Shown piece after piece: positions 1-8,427 of a DNA stretch of 64,000 bases. Numbering within the stretch: position 1 is the first letter of the stretch; each line of letters begins with the position of its first letter. Under the pieces are notes generated by a model. That model searched no databases. It was not told the DNA's origin and was given only the letters and a program-made list of their open reading frames with translations. Location: NCBI RefSeq assembly GCF_900096895.1, contig NZ_FMYO01000005.1, forward strand, positions 62,001 through 126,000, in the 5' to 3' direction. The position numbers and the translations under genes were made by a program. Source of the DNA: Acinetobacter kookii. Its GTDB lineage: Bacteria; Pseudomonadota; Gammaproteobacteria; Pseudomonadales; Moraxellaceae.

Positions 1-298
1 GTAAACGTGCTAAGTTCTGAATTTTATCTTCGACTACCGTGCGATCCGATTTACTTAAACTATAAAAACTTAGGCCATTCCATAAGGTCTGCATCTGCTC
101 ATACAGCGTACTGTATAAATCTCGATATGCAGGCATGAGCGCCTTTTGACTATACGCACGAATGTCATCTTTGGCATGTTGCCATGCAAGCAATAACTGT
201 TTCTGCTGTTCAATCTCATCAATTAAACGATTCAGCTTCTGATGCTGTGGTGAGACTTCAAGTACCGTTTGTGGCGTGGTTTTCAGCGCAAAAGACAT
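1..298 (-). CDS. Unknown protein, N-terminal part only
   Basis: An open frame runs from the ATG at 298 off the left edge of the window, giving about 99 residues beginning MSFALKTTPQ. The visible part is hydrophilic and rich in Gln, Leu and charged residues (for example LIDEIEQQKQLLLAW), which suggests an alpha-helical or coiled-coil cytoplasmic segment. There is no signal peptide or membrane span. I do not recognise the family, and no catalytic motif is visible. The gene is divergent from the DUF421 gene at 555, so 299-554 should hold promoters for both. That the frame is real is fairly likely from its length and the absence of a competing frame. Confidence 0.55.
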   Translation of the reverse strand, partial: MSFALKTTPQTVLEVSPQHQKLNRLIDEIEQQKQLLLAWQHAKDDIRAYSQKALMPAYRDLYSTLYEQMQTLWNGLSFYSLSKSDRTVVEDKIQNLARL

Positions 299-554
299 AG
301 GGAAGATAGAAGAAAAAGAAAAATTATACCTGATTTATGTGAATGTATTTTTTGGCTCATTTCGGTAAAACTGAAACATAGCAAAATACTCAGCAAGTAA
401 GCCTTAGCATTACATAGCTTCAGATCAGGTAATTTTTTGAATTAACTAAGTCACTAAAATAATTGCAGTTCTTTACCGAAATATAAAGATACCTCCTGCT
501 CTACTCGTGCATAGTATAAAAGAATGATGAATAAAGCCGAGAAAGGAAGCACAC

Positions 555-1232
555 ATGGATTGGGCCAGTATTTTCATACACGACACCAACTGGGAATTTG
601 CCGCTGAAATTGTGGTGCGCTGTGTGTGTATGTTTATCATGATTATTCTGTTTTTACGTCTGACGGGGAAACGCGGAGTCCGGCAGCTTTCGGTGTTTGA
701 ACTGGCCATTATTTTGTCTCTCGGCTCGATTGCCGGCGACCCGATGTTTACCGAAGACTTGCCCTTAATTCAGGCACTGCTAATCATGAGCGTCATCATC
801 ATGATGTACCGTCTGACCACCTGGCTGATGATGAAATACCAGCCCTTTGAAGATTTACTGGAAGGCAAGTCGCTGTACATTGTAGAAGATGGTGTATTGG
901 TACTGGAGAAAATCAAGCGCGGGAAAATGTCACACGACGAGTTCTTTGCCGAAATGCGCCAGCAAGGCATTGAACATCTGGGTCAGGTGCGTGCCGGGCT
1001 GCTCGAAAGCGATGGTAAATTTAGTATCCTGCTTTTTCGCCCTGAAGACATCCGTTATGGCTTGCCGCTGTTTCCCAAGCAATATCAGAAAGTTAATCAG
1101 ATAGAACCCAACACACCTTATGCCTGCATGTACTGTGGCTATGTCGATCATCCTGACCAGCCCGAGCAGTCCTGTCCGCGCTGTGGCTGTGGCCGCTGGG
1201 CCAAGGCTATCAAGGAACAGATGCTCAGATAA
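555..1232 (+). CDS. DUF421 (YetF-like) membrane protein with C-terminal zinc ribbon
   Basis: 225 aa. Three hydrophobic segments lie in the first 90 residues, including a FIMIILFLRLTGKRG segment typical of DUF421. The cytoplasmic domain that follows contains the family's conserved G-x-V-R-A-G-L-L-E-like stretch (about 140-150). The last 40 residues carry two CxxC pairs (CMYC and CPRC), consistent with a rubredoxin-like zinc ribbon added to the usual fold. The ATG has a good ribosome site (AAGGAAG, 5-6 nt upstream). The function of DUF421 proteins is poorly known; YetF-type members occur in cell envelope or sporulation contexts in other phyla. It appears monocistronic, as a 335-bp gap follows before gltI. 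Confidence 0.8.
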   Translation: MDWASIFIHDTNWEFAAEIVVRCVCMFIMIILFLRLTGKRGVRQLSVFELAIILSLGSIAGDPMFTEDLPLIQALLIMSVIIMMYRLTTWLMMKYQPFEDLLEGKSLYIVEDGVLVLEKIKRGKMSHDEFFAEMRQQGIEHLGQVRAGLLESDGKFSILLFRPEDIRYGLPLFPKQYQKVNQIEPNTPYACMYCGYVDHPDQPEQSCPRCGCGRWAKAIKEQMLR

Positions 1233-1567
1233 TCAGAAACGCCCTCTAGTTCTTTTTATCTTTTATTCAAATTTAGCGAGTAGAACTTTAGTCGAAGCCG
1301 TAAAACTCATATTCCAGCTGGCATGTTTCCTGCTGCAGTTAAGGCTCCGCGTTAAGAGGCTTTGACCAAAAAAACATTTATTTCATAGTCATTTATTGGT
1401 AACAAAACGGTAAAAAAATTTGCTTGAGCAATCCTTCAAAACTCGCTTAAGATGAAAACTGATGTACTTATAGACAGAAAAGAAAACATCTTTTGCATAA
1501 AAAAATAAGTGGCTTTCTATGGGCAACTTGGCACTTGATGATAAGGATATAAAAAGGAGTTTTATAC
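1233..1567 (+). other. Intergenic region upstream of gltI
   Basis: These 335 bp hold no convincing gene. The region turns AT-rich towards the right and must contain the gltI promoter. I could not assign clear -35/-10 boxes. A good ribosome site (AAAAGGAG) lies just before the gltI ATG at 1568. Confidence 0.5.
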
Positions 1568-2509
1568 ATGACATATAAACGTAATATCACCTCTTTACTT
1601 TGCGCAAGCACACTCATACTCGGTCTGAGTGCGTGTAGTGACAATAAAGCTCCATCCTCTGAAAAGCCTGCCGGTGGAGATGCCTCTGCTTCAGGTACGC
1701 TGGATAAAATTAAAAAGTCTGGCACCATTGTGCTGGGCTATCGCGACTCTTCCATTCCATTCTCCTATATTGCCGATAATCCGAATCAGCCGGTGGGCTA
1801 TGCACACGATTTACAGTTAAAAGTTGTAGAAGCGGTGAAGAAAAAGCTGAACATGCCGGATTTAAAAATTCGCTATAACCTGGTGACCAGCCAAAACCGG
1901 ATTCCGCTGGTATCAAACGGTACGGTAGATCTGGAATGTGGCTCAACCACCAATAACAAGGAACGTCAGCAACAGGTTGATTTCTCGGTGGGCTTCTTTG
2001 AAGTCGGCTCCCGTTTGCTGACGGCAAAAGATTCCGGAGTGAAAGATTTTACCGACCTGAAAGGTAAAAAACTGGTCACCACAGCGGGGACGACATCGGA
2101 ACGCTATATCCGTCAGCATCAGCAGGAATTGGGCATTGGCGAAATCATTTCGGCCAAAGACCATGCAGAATCATTCCTGATGCTGCAAAATGGCCGTGCG
2201 GCGGCATTTATGATGGATGACATCTTGCTTGCCGGTGAAAAATCCAAGGCGGCTGATCCGAATAAATGGGAAATTGTCGGAACTGCACCCATCCATGAAA
2301 TTTACGGCTGTATGCTGCGTAAAGGTGATACCGGCTTTAAACAGGTCGTGGATGACGCCATTAAAGCCACCTATAGCTCTGGTGAAATCAACAAGATGTA
2401 TGAAAAATGGTTCCAGCAGCCGATTCCACCGAAAAATATTAATCTGAACTTCCAGATGTCCGATCAGTTGAAGGCTTTAATCAGCAATCCGCATGATCGT
2501 GACCAATAA
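1568..2509 (+). CDS. gltI: Glutamate/aspartate ABC transporter, substrate-binding lipoprotein
   Basis: 313 aa. This is the first gene of a four-gene importer operon. The N-terminus is a lipoprotein signal with lipobox L-S-A-C and Cys23 as the lipidation site, so the protein is probably anchored in the inner membrane facing the periplasm. The body has the family 3 solute-binding fold: the strand TIVLGYRDSSIPFSY with its substrate-contacting Arg, then DLECGSTTN and LKGKKLVTTAGTTSERY, as in GltI/PEB1-type binding proteins. Assignment to glutamate/aspartate rather than another polar amino acid rests on overall resemblance to GltI and on the operon. Confidence 0.85.
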   Translation: MTYKRNITSLLCASTLILGLSACSDNKAPSSEKPAGGDASASGTLDKIKKSGTIVLGYRDSSIPFSYIADNPNQPVGYAHDLQLKVVEAVKKKLNMPDLKIRYNLVTSQNRIPLVSNGTVDLECGSTTNNKERQQQVDFSVGFFEVGSRLLTAKDSGVKDFTDLKGKKLVTTAGTTSERYIRQHQQELGIGEIISAKDHAESFLMLQNGRAAAFMMDDILLAGEKSKAADPNKWEIVGTAPIHEIYGCMLRKGDTGFKQVVDDAIKATYSSGEINKMYEKWFQQPIPPKNINLNFQMSDQLKALISNPHDRDQ

Positions 2510-2580
2510 GCATTAGAACAACAACTTTATCCATCAGGCAGAAAAAGGACTTTTTTGCCTGATGCTACTCAGGAGTTACT

Positions 2581-3324
2581 ATGAATTATAGTTGGAACTG
2601 GGGAGTTTTATTACAGTCTACCGGTGTAGGTGACACGACCTACCTGAACTGGATTGTGACCGGGCTGGGCTGGCTGCTGGTGATTGCCATTGTGGCCTGG
2701 AGCATTGCCATGGTTCTGGGCAGCATCCTAGGTATCATGCGCACATTGCCCAGTAAAACCGCACGGGGTATAGGTACCGCTTATGTCACCCTGTTTCGTA
2801 ATGTTCCCCTGCTCATTCAATTGTTTATCTGGTTTTATGTGGTTCCCAACTTTTTACCCACGCCGATTAAATTATGGTGGATGAATGATCTGGGTGCCAA
2901 TACCACGGCCCTGATTTCAGCCAGTGTCGGTTTGGGGCTATTTACCGCAGCACGGGTCTGTGAACAGGTGCGTACCGGAATTGAAGCCTTGCCGGTCGGT
3001 CAGGTGAATGCCGGTTATGCCATGGGCTTTACAACTGCTCAGCTTTACCGTTATGTCATTCTGCCGCAATCCTTCCGCATGATTTTACCGCCACTGAGTT
3101 CCGAGCTGACCAACTGTGTCAAAAATACTTCGGTTGCCTCCCTGGTCGGTGTGGCAGAAATTATTTCCCAGATGAAAACCATCAGTGAATATACCCAGAA
3201 CACCATCGAAATTTATACCTATGTGACCATCATCTTCATTGTGATTAACTTCTGTTTAATTCAGGCAATGAATATGCTGGAAAAACGCTTACGTGTTCCC
3301 GGTCTGATTGCAGGAGATAAATAA
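2581..3324 (+). CDS. gltJ: Glutamate/aspartate ABC transporter permease GltJ
   Basis: 247 aa membrane subunit of a His/Glu/Gln/Arg-type importer. It has several hydrophobic spans and the EAA loop contacting the ATPase, seen at about 137-165 (EALPVGQVNAGYAMGF ... ILPQSFR). A good ribosome site (AGGAG) precedes the ATG. Its stop codon overlaps the start of the next gene as TAATG, so gltJ and gltK are probably translationally coupled. The 71-bp gap after gltI contains no obvious terminator. In this family GltJ and GltK form a heterodimeric channel. Confidence 0.88.
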   Translation: MNYSWNWGVLLQSTGVGDTTYLNWIVTGLGWLLVIAIVAWSIAMVLGSILGIMRTLPSKTARGIGTAYVTLFRNVPLLIQLFIWFYVVPNFLPTPIKLWWMNDLGANTTALISASVGLGLFTAARVCEQVRTGIEALPVGQVNAGYAMGFTTAQLYRYVILPQSFRMILPPLSSELTNCVKNTSVASLVGVAEIISQMKTISEYTQNTIEIYTYVTIIFIVINFCLIQAMNMLEKRLRVPGLIAGDK

Positions 3325-4007
3325 TGGAATGGCTCACTGCATTTTTAAATGACTTACAATTGTCTGCTCCTGCCTTGTGGCATGGTTTGAGCATTACCTT
3401 GAAAGTGGTGTTCAGTGCCACCATCGGCGGTATTTTGATTGGTACCCTGCTGGCTTTAATGCGCCTGTCCTCATTTAAAGTCCTGAATTTATTTGCGCAA
3501 GGCTATGTCAATCTGTTTCGCTCTATCCCTTTGCTCTTGGTACTGATGTGGTTCTATTTTGCGGTGCCGTTTATCTATACCGCAGTCACGGGGAATTACC
3601 TGACCATTGATACCGCCTTGGTGTCGAGTATCGTGGCCTTTATGCTGTTTGAAGCGGCTTACTTTTCGGAAATTGTCCGGGCCGGAATTCAGTCCATTCC
3701 TAAAGGTCAGACCGCAGCCGCCTATGCCCTTGGCATGAGTTACGGCCAGTCCATGCGGCTGATCATTCTGCCGCAGGCCTTCCGTAAAATGACACCGCTG
3801 CTGTTACAACAGACCATTATTCTGTTTCAGGATTCCACCATGGTTTATGCCATTGGTTTGCTGGACTTTTTCCGGACCAACTATGTCCGTGGCGACCTGA
3901 TGTCGCTATTGACCCAATATATTTTATTTGCAGGTTTGGTGTACTTCACTGTGAGTATGATCGCGACCTATGCCGTTAAAAAATTACAAAGGAAGTTAAC
4001 TGTATGA
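3324..4007 (+). CDS. gltK: Glutamate/aspartate ABC transporter permease GltK
   Basis: 227 aa, second membrane subunit. About five hydrophobic spans are visible, together with the EAA motif at about 121-153 (AGIQSIPKGQTAAAYALGM ... ILPQAFRKM). It begins on the TAATG overlap with gltJ and ends on an ATGA overlap with gltL, a tightly packed arrangement consistent with stoichiometric production of the channel and its ATPase. Family knowledge says it pairs with GltJ in the inner membrane. Confidence 0.88.
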   Translation: MEWLTAFLNDLQLSAPALWHGLSITLKVVFSATIGGILIGTLLALMRLSSFKVLNLFAQGYVNLFRSIPLLLVLMWFYFAVPFIYTAVTGNYLTIDTALVSSIVAFMLFEAAYFSEIVRAGIQSIPKGQTAAAYALGMSYGQSMRLIILPQAFRKMTPLLLQQTIILFQDSTMVYAIGLLDFFRTNYVRGDLMSLLTQYILFAGLVYFTVSMIATYAVKKLQRKLTV

Positions 4008-4747
4008 CTGATGGTAAAGTGATGATTGACCTGCAGAATGTCAGTAAATGGTACAAAGATTTTCAGGTATTGACCGACTGTACCACCCAGATTCACCAAG
4101 GTGAAGTGGTAGTGGTGTGCGGGCCTTCAGGTTCAGGTAAATCGACCCTGATTAAAACCGTGAATGGACTGGAACCGTTTCAGCAAGGCAATATCATTGT
4201 GGACGGGATTTCCATCAAGGACCCCAAAACCGACCTGACCAAACTGCGCAGCCGTGTGGGTATGGTGTTCCAGCATTTTGAGCTGTTCCCGCATTTGAGC
4301 ATTACCGAAAACCTGACCATTGCCCAAGTCAAAGTATTGGGGCGTTCTGAAGCCGAAGCCACGAAAAAAGGGCTGGCTTATTTAGACCGTGTTGGCCTCA
4401 GCGCACATGCTTCTAAATTTCCTGCGCAGCTTTCCGGCGGTCAGCAACAGCGCGTTGCGATTGCCCGTGCCTTGAGCATGGACCCGATTGCGATGCTGTT
4501 TGATGAGCCCACTTCAGCACTCGACCCTGAAATGATTAATGAAGTGCTGGATGTAATGGTCGAACTGGCCAAAGAAGGCATGACCATGATGTGCGTGACC
4601 CACGAAATGGGTTTCGCCCGCCAGGTGGCTAACCGGGTGATCTTTATGGATCAGGGGAAAATTGTTGAGGATTGCACCAAGGATGAATTCTTTAACACCC
4701 AACGCGGTGATCGCGCTCAGCAGTTCCTGAATAAAATCTTGCACTAA
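4004..4747 (+). CDS. gltL: Glutamate/aspartate ABC transporter ATP-binding protein GltL
   Basis: 247 aa cytoplasmic ATPase of the importer. All nucleotide-binding motifs are intact: Walker A GPSGSGKST (about 40-48), Q-loop around VFQHFELFPH, signature LSGGQQQR, Walker B MLFDEPTSALD and the switch His in CVTHEMGF. The start overlaps the gltK stop (ATGA). It is the last gene of the operon and is followed within about 20 nt by a strong intrinsic terminator. Length and motifs match GltL/GlnQ-type subunits; specificity is inferred from the operon. Confidence 0.9.
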   Translation: MTDGKVMIDLQNVSKWYKDFQVLTDCTTQIHQGEVVVVCGPSGSGKSTLIKTVNGLEPFQQGNIIVDGISIKDPKTDLTKLRSRVGMVFQHFELFPHLSITENLTIAQVKVLGRSEAEATKKGLAYLDRVGLSAHASKFPAQLSGGQQQRVAIARALSMDPIAMLFDEPTSALDPEMINEVLDVMVELAKEGMTMMCVTHEMGFARQVANRVIFMDQGKIVEDCTKDEFFNTQRGDRAQQFLNKILH

Positions 4748-4762
4748 AATAGTGTGCAATTT

Positions 4763-4796
4763 AACCAAGCCCTACGCCTGCGGCTTGGTTTTTTTA
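4763..4796 (+). terminator. Intrinsic terminator of the glt operon
   Basis: Perfect 9-bp stem AACCAAGCC / GGCTTGGTT (4763-4771 and 4782-4790), a 10-nt loop and a T-rich tail. It lies 15 bp after the gltL stop. Confidence 0.9.
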
Positions 4797-5006
4797 TGAT
4801 CAACTCCTAAAACTGAACCAAATCAGCCCAGCTTTAAATATTTTTTCATTTCTTGTTCATAATAAGCGATGCGCGCACTTAAATTTTTATCGGGCTAAAC
4901 TTGCCACTATTCAGTGCTATAAAAACTCCTTAAAAATAACTTCTTTAAAATTTTTAAATTTTATTCAATTATCATATGTTTATTTATAATTTAAATTAAA
5001 TAATGT

Positions 5007-5023
5007 TGCACCATAGCAGTGCA
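5007..5023. promoter_or_regulatory. NtrC-like binding site upstream of amtB
   Basis: The 17-bp sequence TGCACCATAGCAGTGCA has perfect 5-bp inverted arms and the spacing of the enteric NtrC consensus (TGCACC-N5-GGTGCA), with one mismatch. It lies about 160 bp upstream of an ammonium channel gene, the classic setting for nitrogen control. I did not find a convincing sigma-54 promoter (GG-N10-GC) between it and the gene, so its role is inferred. The surrounding stretch 4797-5184 is otherwise AT-rich and gene-free. Confidence 0.5.
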
Positions 5024-5113
5024 GACTCCTTACCTTTCAGCAAGTGATTGCTTTATATCGAGTCTTGTGTTTTTTTTCTCCGCCTTAATCAAAATTTCCC
5101 CATTTCGACCATC

Positions 5114-5141
5114 TTCACGAAAACAATCACATGGTTATACT
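5114..5141 (+). promoter_or_regulatory. Possible sigma-70 promoter of amtB
   Basis: A -35-like TTCACG (5114-5119) and a -10-like TATACT (5136-5141) are separated by 16 bp, about 45 bp before the amtB ATG. The match is moderate and was found by eye. Confidence 0.35.
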
Positions 5142-5184
5142 GATCTTCTTTTTGTGATTTTAAGCACTAAAATGGAGCCATAAA

Positions 5185-6372
5185 ATGCAAAATATAGATT
5201 TACTCTTTCTCCTTCTTGGTGCGGTTTTAGTTTTAGCCATGCATGCAGGTTTTGCATTCCTGGAACTGGGCACTGTACGACATAAAAATCAGGTCAATGC
5301 CCTGAGTAAAATTTTGACAGATTTTTCCATCTCTGCCATCGCCTACTTTTTTGTCGGCTACTATATTGCTTATGGGGAACATTTTTTCCACATCGGGGCA
5401 ACCTTGGCCGCAGATCATGGCTATAACCTGATGCGCTGCTTCTTTCTGCTAACCTTTGCTGCTGCCATTCCTGCCATTATTTCCGGCGGTATTGCTGAAC
5501 GGGCCAAAATGCGTTCCCAAGCCATTGCCACTTTATTACTGGTTGCCTTGGTCTACCCATTTTTTGAAGGCATCGCCTGGAATGGCAACTTGGGATTACA
5601 AGGCTGGCTAACAAAAACCTTTGGGGCAGCTTTCCATGATTTTGCCGGTTCTGTAGTGGTGCACGCCATGGGCGGCTGGATTGCACTGGTGGCTGTGATT
5701 TTACTGGGTGCGCGTTATGGCCGTTATAAAAAAGATGGTCGCGTCAGCGCACACCCGCCATCTTCCATTCCGTTTCTGGCACTTGGCTCATGGATTTTAA
5801 TTGTCGGCTGGTTCGGTTTTAACGTGATGAGTGCACAACGTCTGGATGCCATTTCTGGGCTGGTTGCGATTAACTCACTGATGGCGATGGTCGGTGGTAC
5901 CATTGCAGCCAACTTCATGGGCAAGAATGACCCGGGCTTCCTGCACAATGGTCCTTTGGCCGGTCTGGTTGCCATCTGTGCAGGTTCGGATGTGGTTCAC
6001 CCAGTCGGTGCACTGATTATTGGCGGCATTGCCGGAATCATTTTTGTCAAACTGTTCACGTACACCCAAAACAAACTGAAAGTGGATGATGTGCTTGGTG
6101 TGTGGCCATTACACGGCGTATGCGGCACCTTTGGCGGCCTGGCAGTCGGAATTTTCGGACAGCAATGGCTCGGCGGTTTAGGCGGTGTATCCATGATCTC
6201 GCAAATCCTCGGGACCTTAATCGCAATCTCTGTTGCACTTGCAGGCGGTCTTGCGGTTTACGGTTCGCTGAAAGCCATCATGGGCATCCGTTTATCACAG
6301 GAAGACGAATTCCGTGGTGCCGATTTATCCATTCATAAAATTTCTGCCAATTCAGAAGAAACCATTTTTTAA
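5185..6372 (+). CDS. amtB: Ammonium channel AmtB (short form, no adjacent glnK)
   Basis: 395 aa integral membrane channel for ammonia/ammonium. The pore residues of the family are visible: twin histidines at about H160 (VVVHAMGG) and H310 (WPLHGVCGTFGG), the Phe gate region around 91, the conserved Trp at about 132 (GIAWNGN), and the FLELG N-terminal helix. Unlike E. coli AmtB it begins directly with the first transmembrane helix and lacks a long cleaved signal. No PII gene (glnK) lies beside it, although AmtB is usually partnered by GlnK; any PII partner must be encoded elsewhere. The upstream NtrC-like palindrome suggests nitrogen-limited expression. An intrinsic terminator follows. Confidence 0.9.
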   Translation: MQNIDLLFLLLGAVLVLAMHAGFAFLELGTVRHKNQVNALSKILTDFSISAIAYFFVGYYIAYGEHFFHIGATLAADHGYNLMRCFFLLTFAAAIPAIISGGIAERAKMRSQAIATLLLVALVYPFFEGIAWNGNLGLQGWLTKTFGAAFHDFAGSVVVHAMGGWIALVAVILLGARYGRYKKDGRVSAHPPSSIPFLALGSWILIVGWFGFNVMSAQRLDAISGLVAINSLMAMVGGTIAANFMGKNDPGFLHNGPLAGLVAICAGSDVVHPVGALIIGGIAGIIFVKLFTYTQNKLKVDDVLGVWPLHGVCGTFGGLAVGIFGQQWLGGLGGVSMISQILGTLIAISVALAGGLAVYGSLKAIMGIRLSQEDEFRGADLSIHKISANSEETIF

Positions 6373-6419
6373 AGCTGATGGTTTAAACCGAATCTTTAAA
6401 ATGAATCATGATTTTAATA

Positions 6420-6450
6420 GCGACTTTAAAAAGTCGCTTTTTTTCTTTTT
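6420..6450 (+). terminator. Intrinsic terminator of amtB
   Basis: 7-bp stem GCGACTT / AAGTCGC (6420-6426 and 6431-6437) followed by a long T-rich tract. Confidence 0.85.
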
Positions 6451-6494
6451 CTATATGGTGGCTTTAGCCTGACCCAATAAATGCGTACAAGTAA

Positions 6495-7178
6495 TTATAA
6501 AAACTGCTTAATTTCCGCCAGACTTTGAATGCGATTTATGGGCTGATCTTGAACGTCATGAAAACCCTGTAGCCATAAGGCATTCATTCCGGCACGGGTT
6601 GCGCCTTGCACATCATTCACCGGGTGATCGCCCACAAAAAGGCAATGTTCTGGTGCAACGGCCAACTTCTGGCTGGTATAGAGAAAAATTTCCGGATTCG
6701 GTTTACTGATGCCGACCCGTTCCGAACTGACAATCTCATCAAAATAATGACTAAAACCCAAACCCTGTAAAATGGTTAAACGGGTAGCATGACCACCATT
6801 GGAAACAACCGCCAGCTGATAACCTTGCTGTTTTAATTCAGTTAAGAGCTGACTGGCCCCCTGCATGGCCACTGCGGATAATCCAAATTGCTGAAACCAG
6901 AACTGGGTCAGCTCATCCAGATCGGGCAAGCTTTTCCAGGTTAATTCCTGCTGCAAGGCATAAGCCACAGACGCGGCAATACTGGGATGGGTGAGCAATT
7001 CTTTTTTCGGGTAACCGCCATTATCAATGCGACGGATAATCGCCTGAATTTGGCCAATTGCATCATGCTGTAACTGGTGCTGATAGGTCTGTGCCAGATA
7101 TTGGCTATACGCCAGAATACTTTGATCACGATGGGTTAAGGTATTATCCAGGTCGAATAAAACAGCACAAATAGTCAT
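6495..7178 (-). CDS. HAD-superfamily hydrolase (YjjG/gph-like)
   Basis: 228 aa from the ATG at 7178. That start places the catalytic motif at the very N-terminus (MTICAVLFDLDNTLTHRD) and has an AGG ribosome site; a longer frame to 7262 would add an unlikely leader. The HAD motifs are complete: nucleophile and acid D-x-D in DLDNTL, motif II SNGG, motif III Lys in ISKPNPEIF, and motif IV GDHPVNDV. A helical cap lies between motifs I and II (subclass IA). It is probably a cytoplasmic phosphatase acting on a small phosphometabolite; the substrate cannot be told from sequence. It is divergent from the PAP2 gene. Confidence 0.82.
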   Translation of the reverse strand: MTICAVLFDLDNTLTHRDQSILAYSQYLAQTYQHQLQHDAIGQIQAIIRRIDNGGYPKKELLTHPSIAASVAYALQQELTWKSLPDLDELTQFWFQQFGLSAVAMQGASQLLTELKQQGYQLAVVSNGGHATRLTILQGLGFSHYFDEIVSSERVGISKPNPEIFLYTSQKLAVAPEHCLFVGDHPVNDVQGATRAGMNALWLQGFHDVQDQPINRIQSLAEIKQFL

Positions 7179-7325
7179 TTGAATACCTATACAAATCTTG
7201 CCGCTAATGTAGCATTGAAGCTTTATATCATTATGCTCTTTCCTGAATATGCTTATCAGCATTTAATCCAACATCATACTTAACACGATACCTTTGCAGC
7301 GATTTTCCCCACCGATTCAAGCGCG

Positions 7326-7342
7326 CTTAAGTCTGGATTAAG
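7326..7342 (+). promoter_or_regulatory. PmrA box upstream of the PAP2 phosphatase gene
   Basis: CTTAAG-TCTGG-ATTAAG: two direct hexamers separated by 5 nt, matching the PmrA box form (C/T/A)TTAA(G/T)-N5-(C/T/A)TTAA(G/T). A -10-like TGTAAT begins 10 bp after the box. The same geometry occurs upstream of pmrC in this window. Regulation by PmrA is inferred. Confidence 0.65.
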
Positions 7343-7387
7343 TTTTTATTGCTGTAATCGCAGCACTAAAATCAATTGATCTTTACT

Positions 7388-8089
7388 ATGCACGATCAGC
7401 AACGCTTCATGCTCTATCAGGGCTGTTTTCTCATCATCAGTTTCTGCCTGCTTTTGGTTTTCTTTCCGATCGGGGGCGCGCTGGATCTTGCGCTGATTCA
7501 TCCCTGGGTCAGTGAATCTGGGAAATTCCTGTTACGTGACAATTGGTATTTAGCTGAACTGAACCATCGTTATGTCAAAAATCTGATTATTGCAGTATAT
7601 GTCGGCTTTTTAATGATCTGGCTGGCATCGTTCAAGTTTGAGAAAGTCAAAGCTTTACGCTGGACCTATGGTTATTTCTTTGGGCTGGTCATCCTGTCCA
7701 CCTCGATTATTGGCCTGTTAAAATCGCAGTCTGCCCATGCCTGCCCCTGGAATATCACCATTCCGACCCATCAAGGGTTTTTCTGGGATTTTTCTGCCAC
7801 CAAAGGTCACTGTTTCCCGGGCGGACATGCATCTACCGGCTTTGCACTGATGGCGGGTTTTTTTGTATTCAGGCTTTCCGATAAAAAGCGTGCCTATTTT
7901 TTTCTGGTCTCGGGGCTTATTTTAGGTTTTGCCATGGGCTGGGCGCAAATGATGCGCGGGGCACATTTTCTCAGCCACAACCTATGGACAGCATGGATTA
8001 TCTGGCTCGTTAACGTGAGTTTTTATCTACTCAATTATCAAAGATTTGCACTAGGCCAAAGCATGGATAAAGCGGCCGAGAAAACTTAA
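7388..8089 (+). CDS. PAP2-family phosphatase, likely acting on lipid A or another envelope lipid phosphate
   Basis: 233 aa from the ATG at 7388; an in-frame TTG at 7376 is a weaker alternative. Five to six hydrophobic spans are visible. The PAP2 active site is recognisable: KSQSAHACPW (motif 1 with the Lys), CFPGGHAST (motif 2, P-x-G-H with the acid His) and RGAHFLSHNLW (motif 3, Arg and nucleophile His). Family members dephosphorylate undecaprenyl pyrophosphate, phosphatidylglycerol phosphate or the lipid A 1-phosphate at the periplasmic face. A PmrA box in front, and pmrCAB next door on the opposite strand, favour a role in lipid A modification; the exact substrate is inference. Confidence 0.8.
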   Translation: MHDQQRFMLYQGCFLIISFCLLLVFFPIGGALDLALIHPWVSESGKFLLRDNWYLAELNHRYVKNLIIAVYVGFLMIWLASFKFEKVKALRWTYGYFFGLVILSTSIIGLLKSQSAHACPWNITIPTHQGFFWDFSATKGHCFPGGHASTGFALMAGFFVFRLSDKKRAYFFLVSGLILGFAMGWAQMMRGAHFLSHNLWTAWIIWLVNVSFYLLNYQRFALGQSMDKAAEKT

Positions 8090-8133
8090 CTGCTCACACC
8101 TATCTGCTAAAACCCATCATCTGCGAAAAGTGA

Positions 8134-8143
8134 TCTGCTAGAG
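8134..8143. repeat. Left target-site duplication of the MITE
   Basis: TCTGCTAGAG, repeated identically at 8428-8437 immediately outside the other inverted repeat. Confidence 0.85.
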
Positions 8144-8427
8144 CACTGCTGTCCCATAATTTAAATTTTATTTCTGCACCAAATCAACATGATGATATTT
8201 TATACTTAAATGTTTGATATTTATTTATATTTAATTATTTCACAGCCTTATCTTTTCTTTAAAAGTTTAAGTAACTTTGTGTAGGCTGAACCCTACTTTT
8301 GACAGACCAAAAGTAGGCAAAAGTCTTTTATTCCCCATACACGACATCCTGTCGTGATGGGGAATGTGTGGCATCCTTGCCACACTCACAAATCTAACAC
8401 CTACAATTCAACTATGGGACAGCAGTG
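8144..8427. mobile_element. 284-bp MITE with three internal hairpins
   Basis: The ends are perfect 15-bp terminal inverted repeats, CACTGCTGTCCCATA at 8144-8158 and its reverse complement at 8413-8427. Both are flanked by the same 10-bp direct repeat TCTGCTAGAG. There is no transposase and no long frame inside, so it needs a transposase in trans; the 10-bp duplication would fit an IS4-like enzyme, which is inference. The interior contains three consecutive hairpins: 8292-8317 (CCTACTTTTG arms), 8330-8365 (ATTCCCCAT and CACGACA arms) and 8366-8385 (GTGTGGCA arms). It fills nearly all of the space between the convergent PAP2 and pmrB genes. Confidence 0.85.

Noticed and set aside
4963..5184. 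Sigma-54 promoter for amtB
   Set aside because: No GG-N10-GC pair with acceptable flanks was found. Only the NtrC-like palindrome and a moderate sigma-70 match remain.
7376..7387. TTG at 7376 as the PAP2 start
   Set aside because: It adds four residues without a ribosome site. The in-frame ATG at 7388 is simpler, though neither start is strongly supported.
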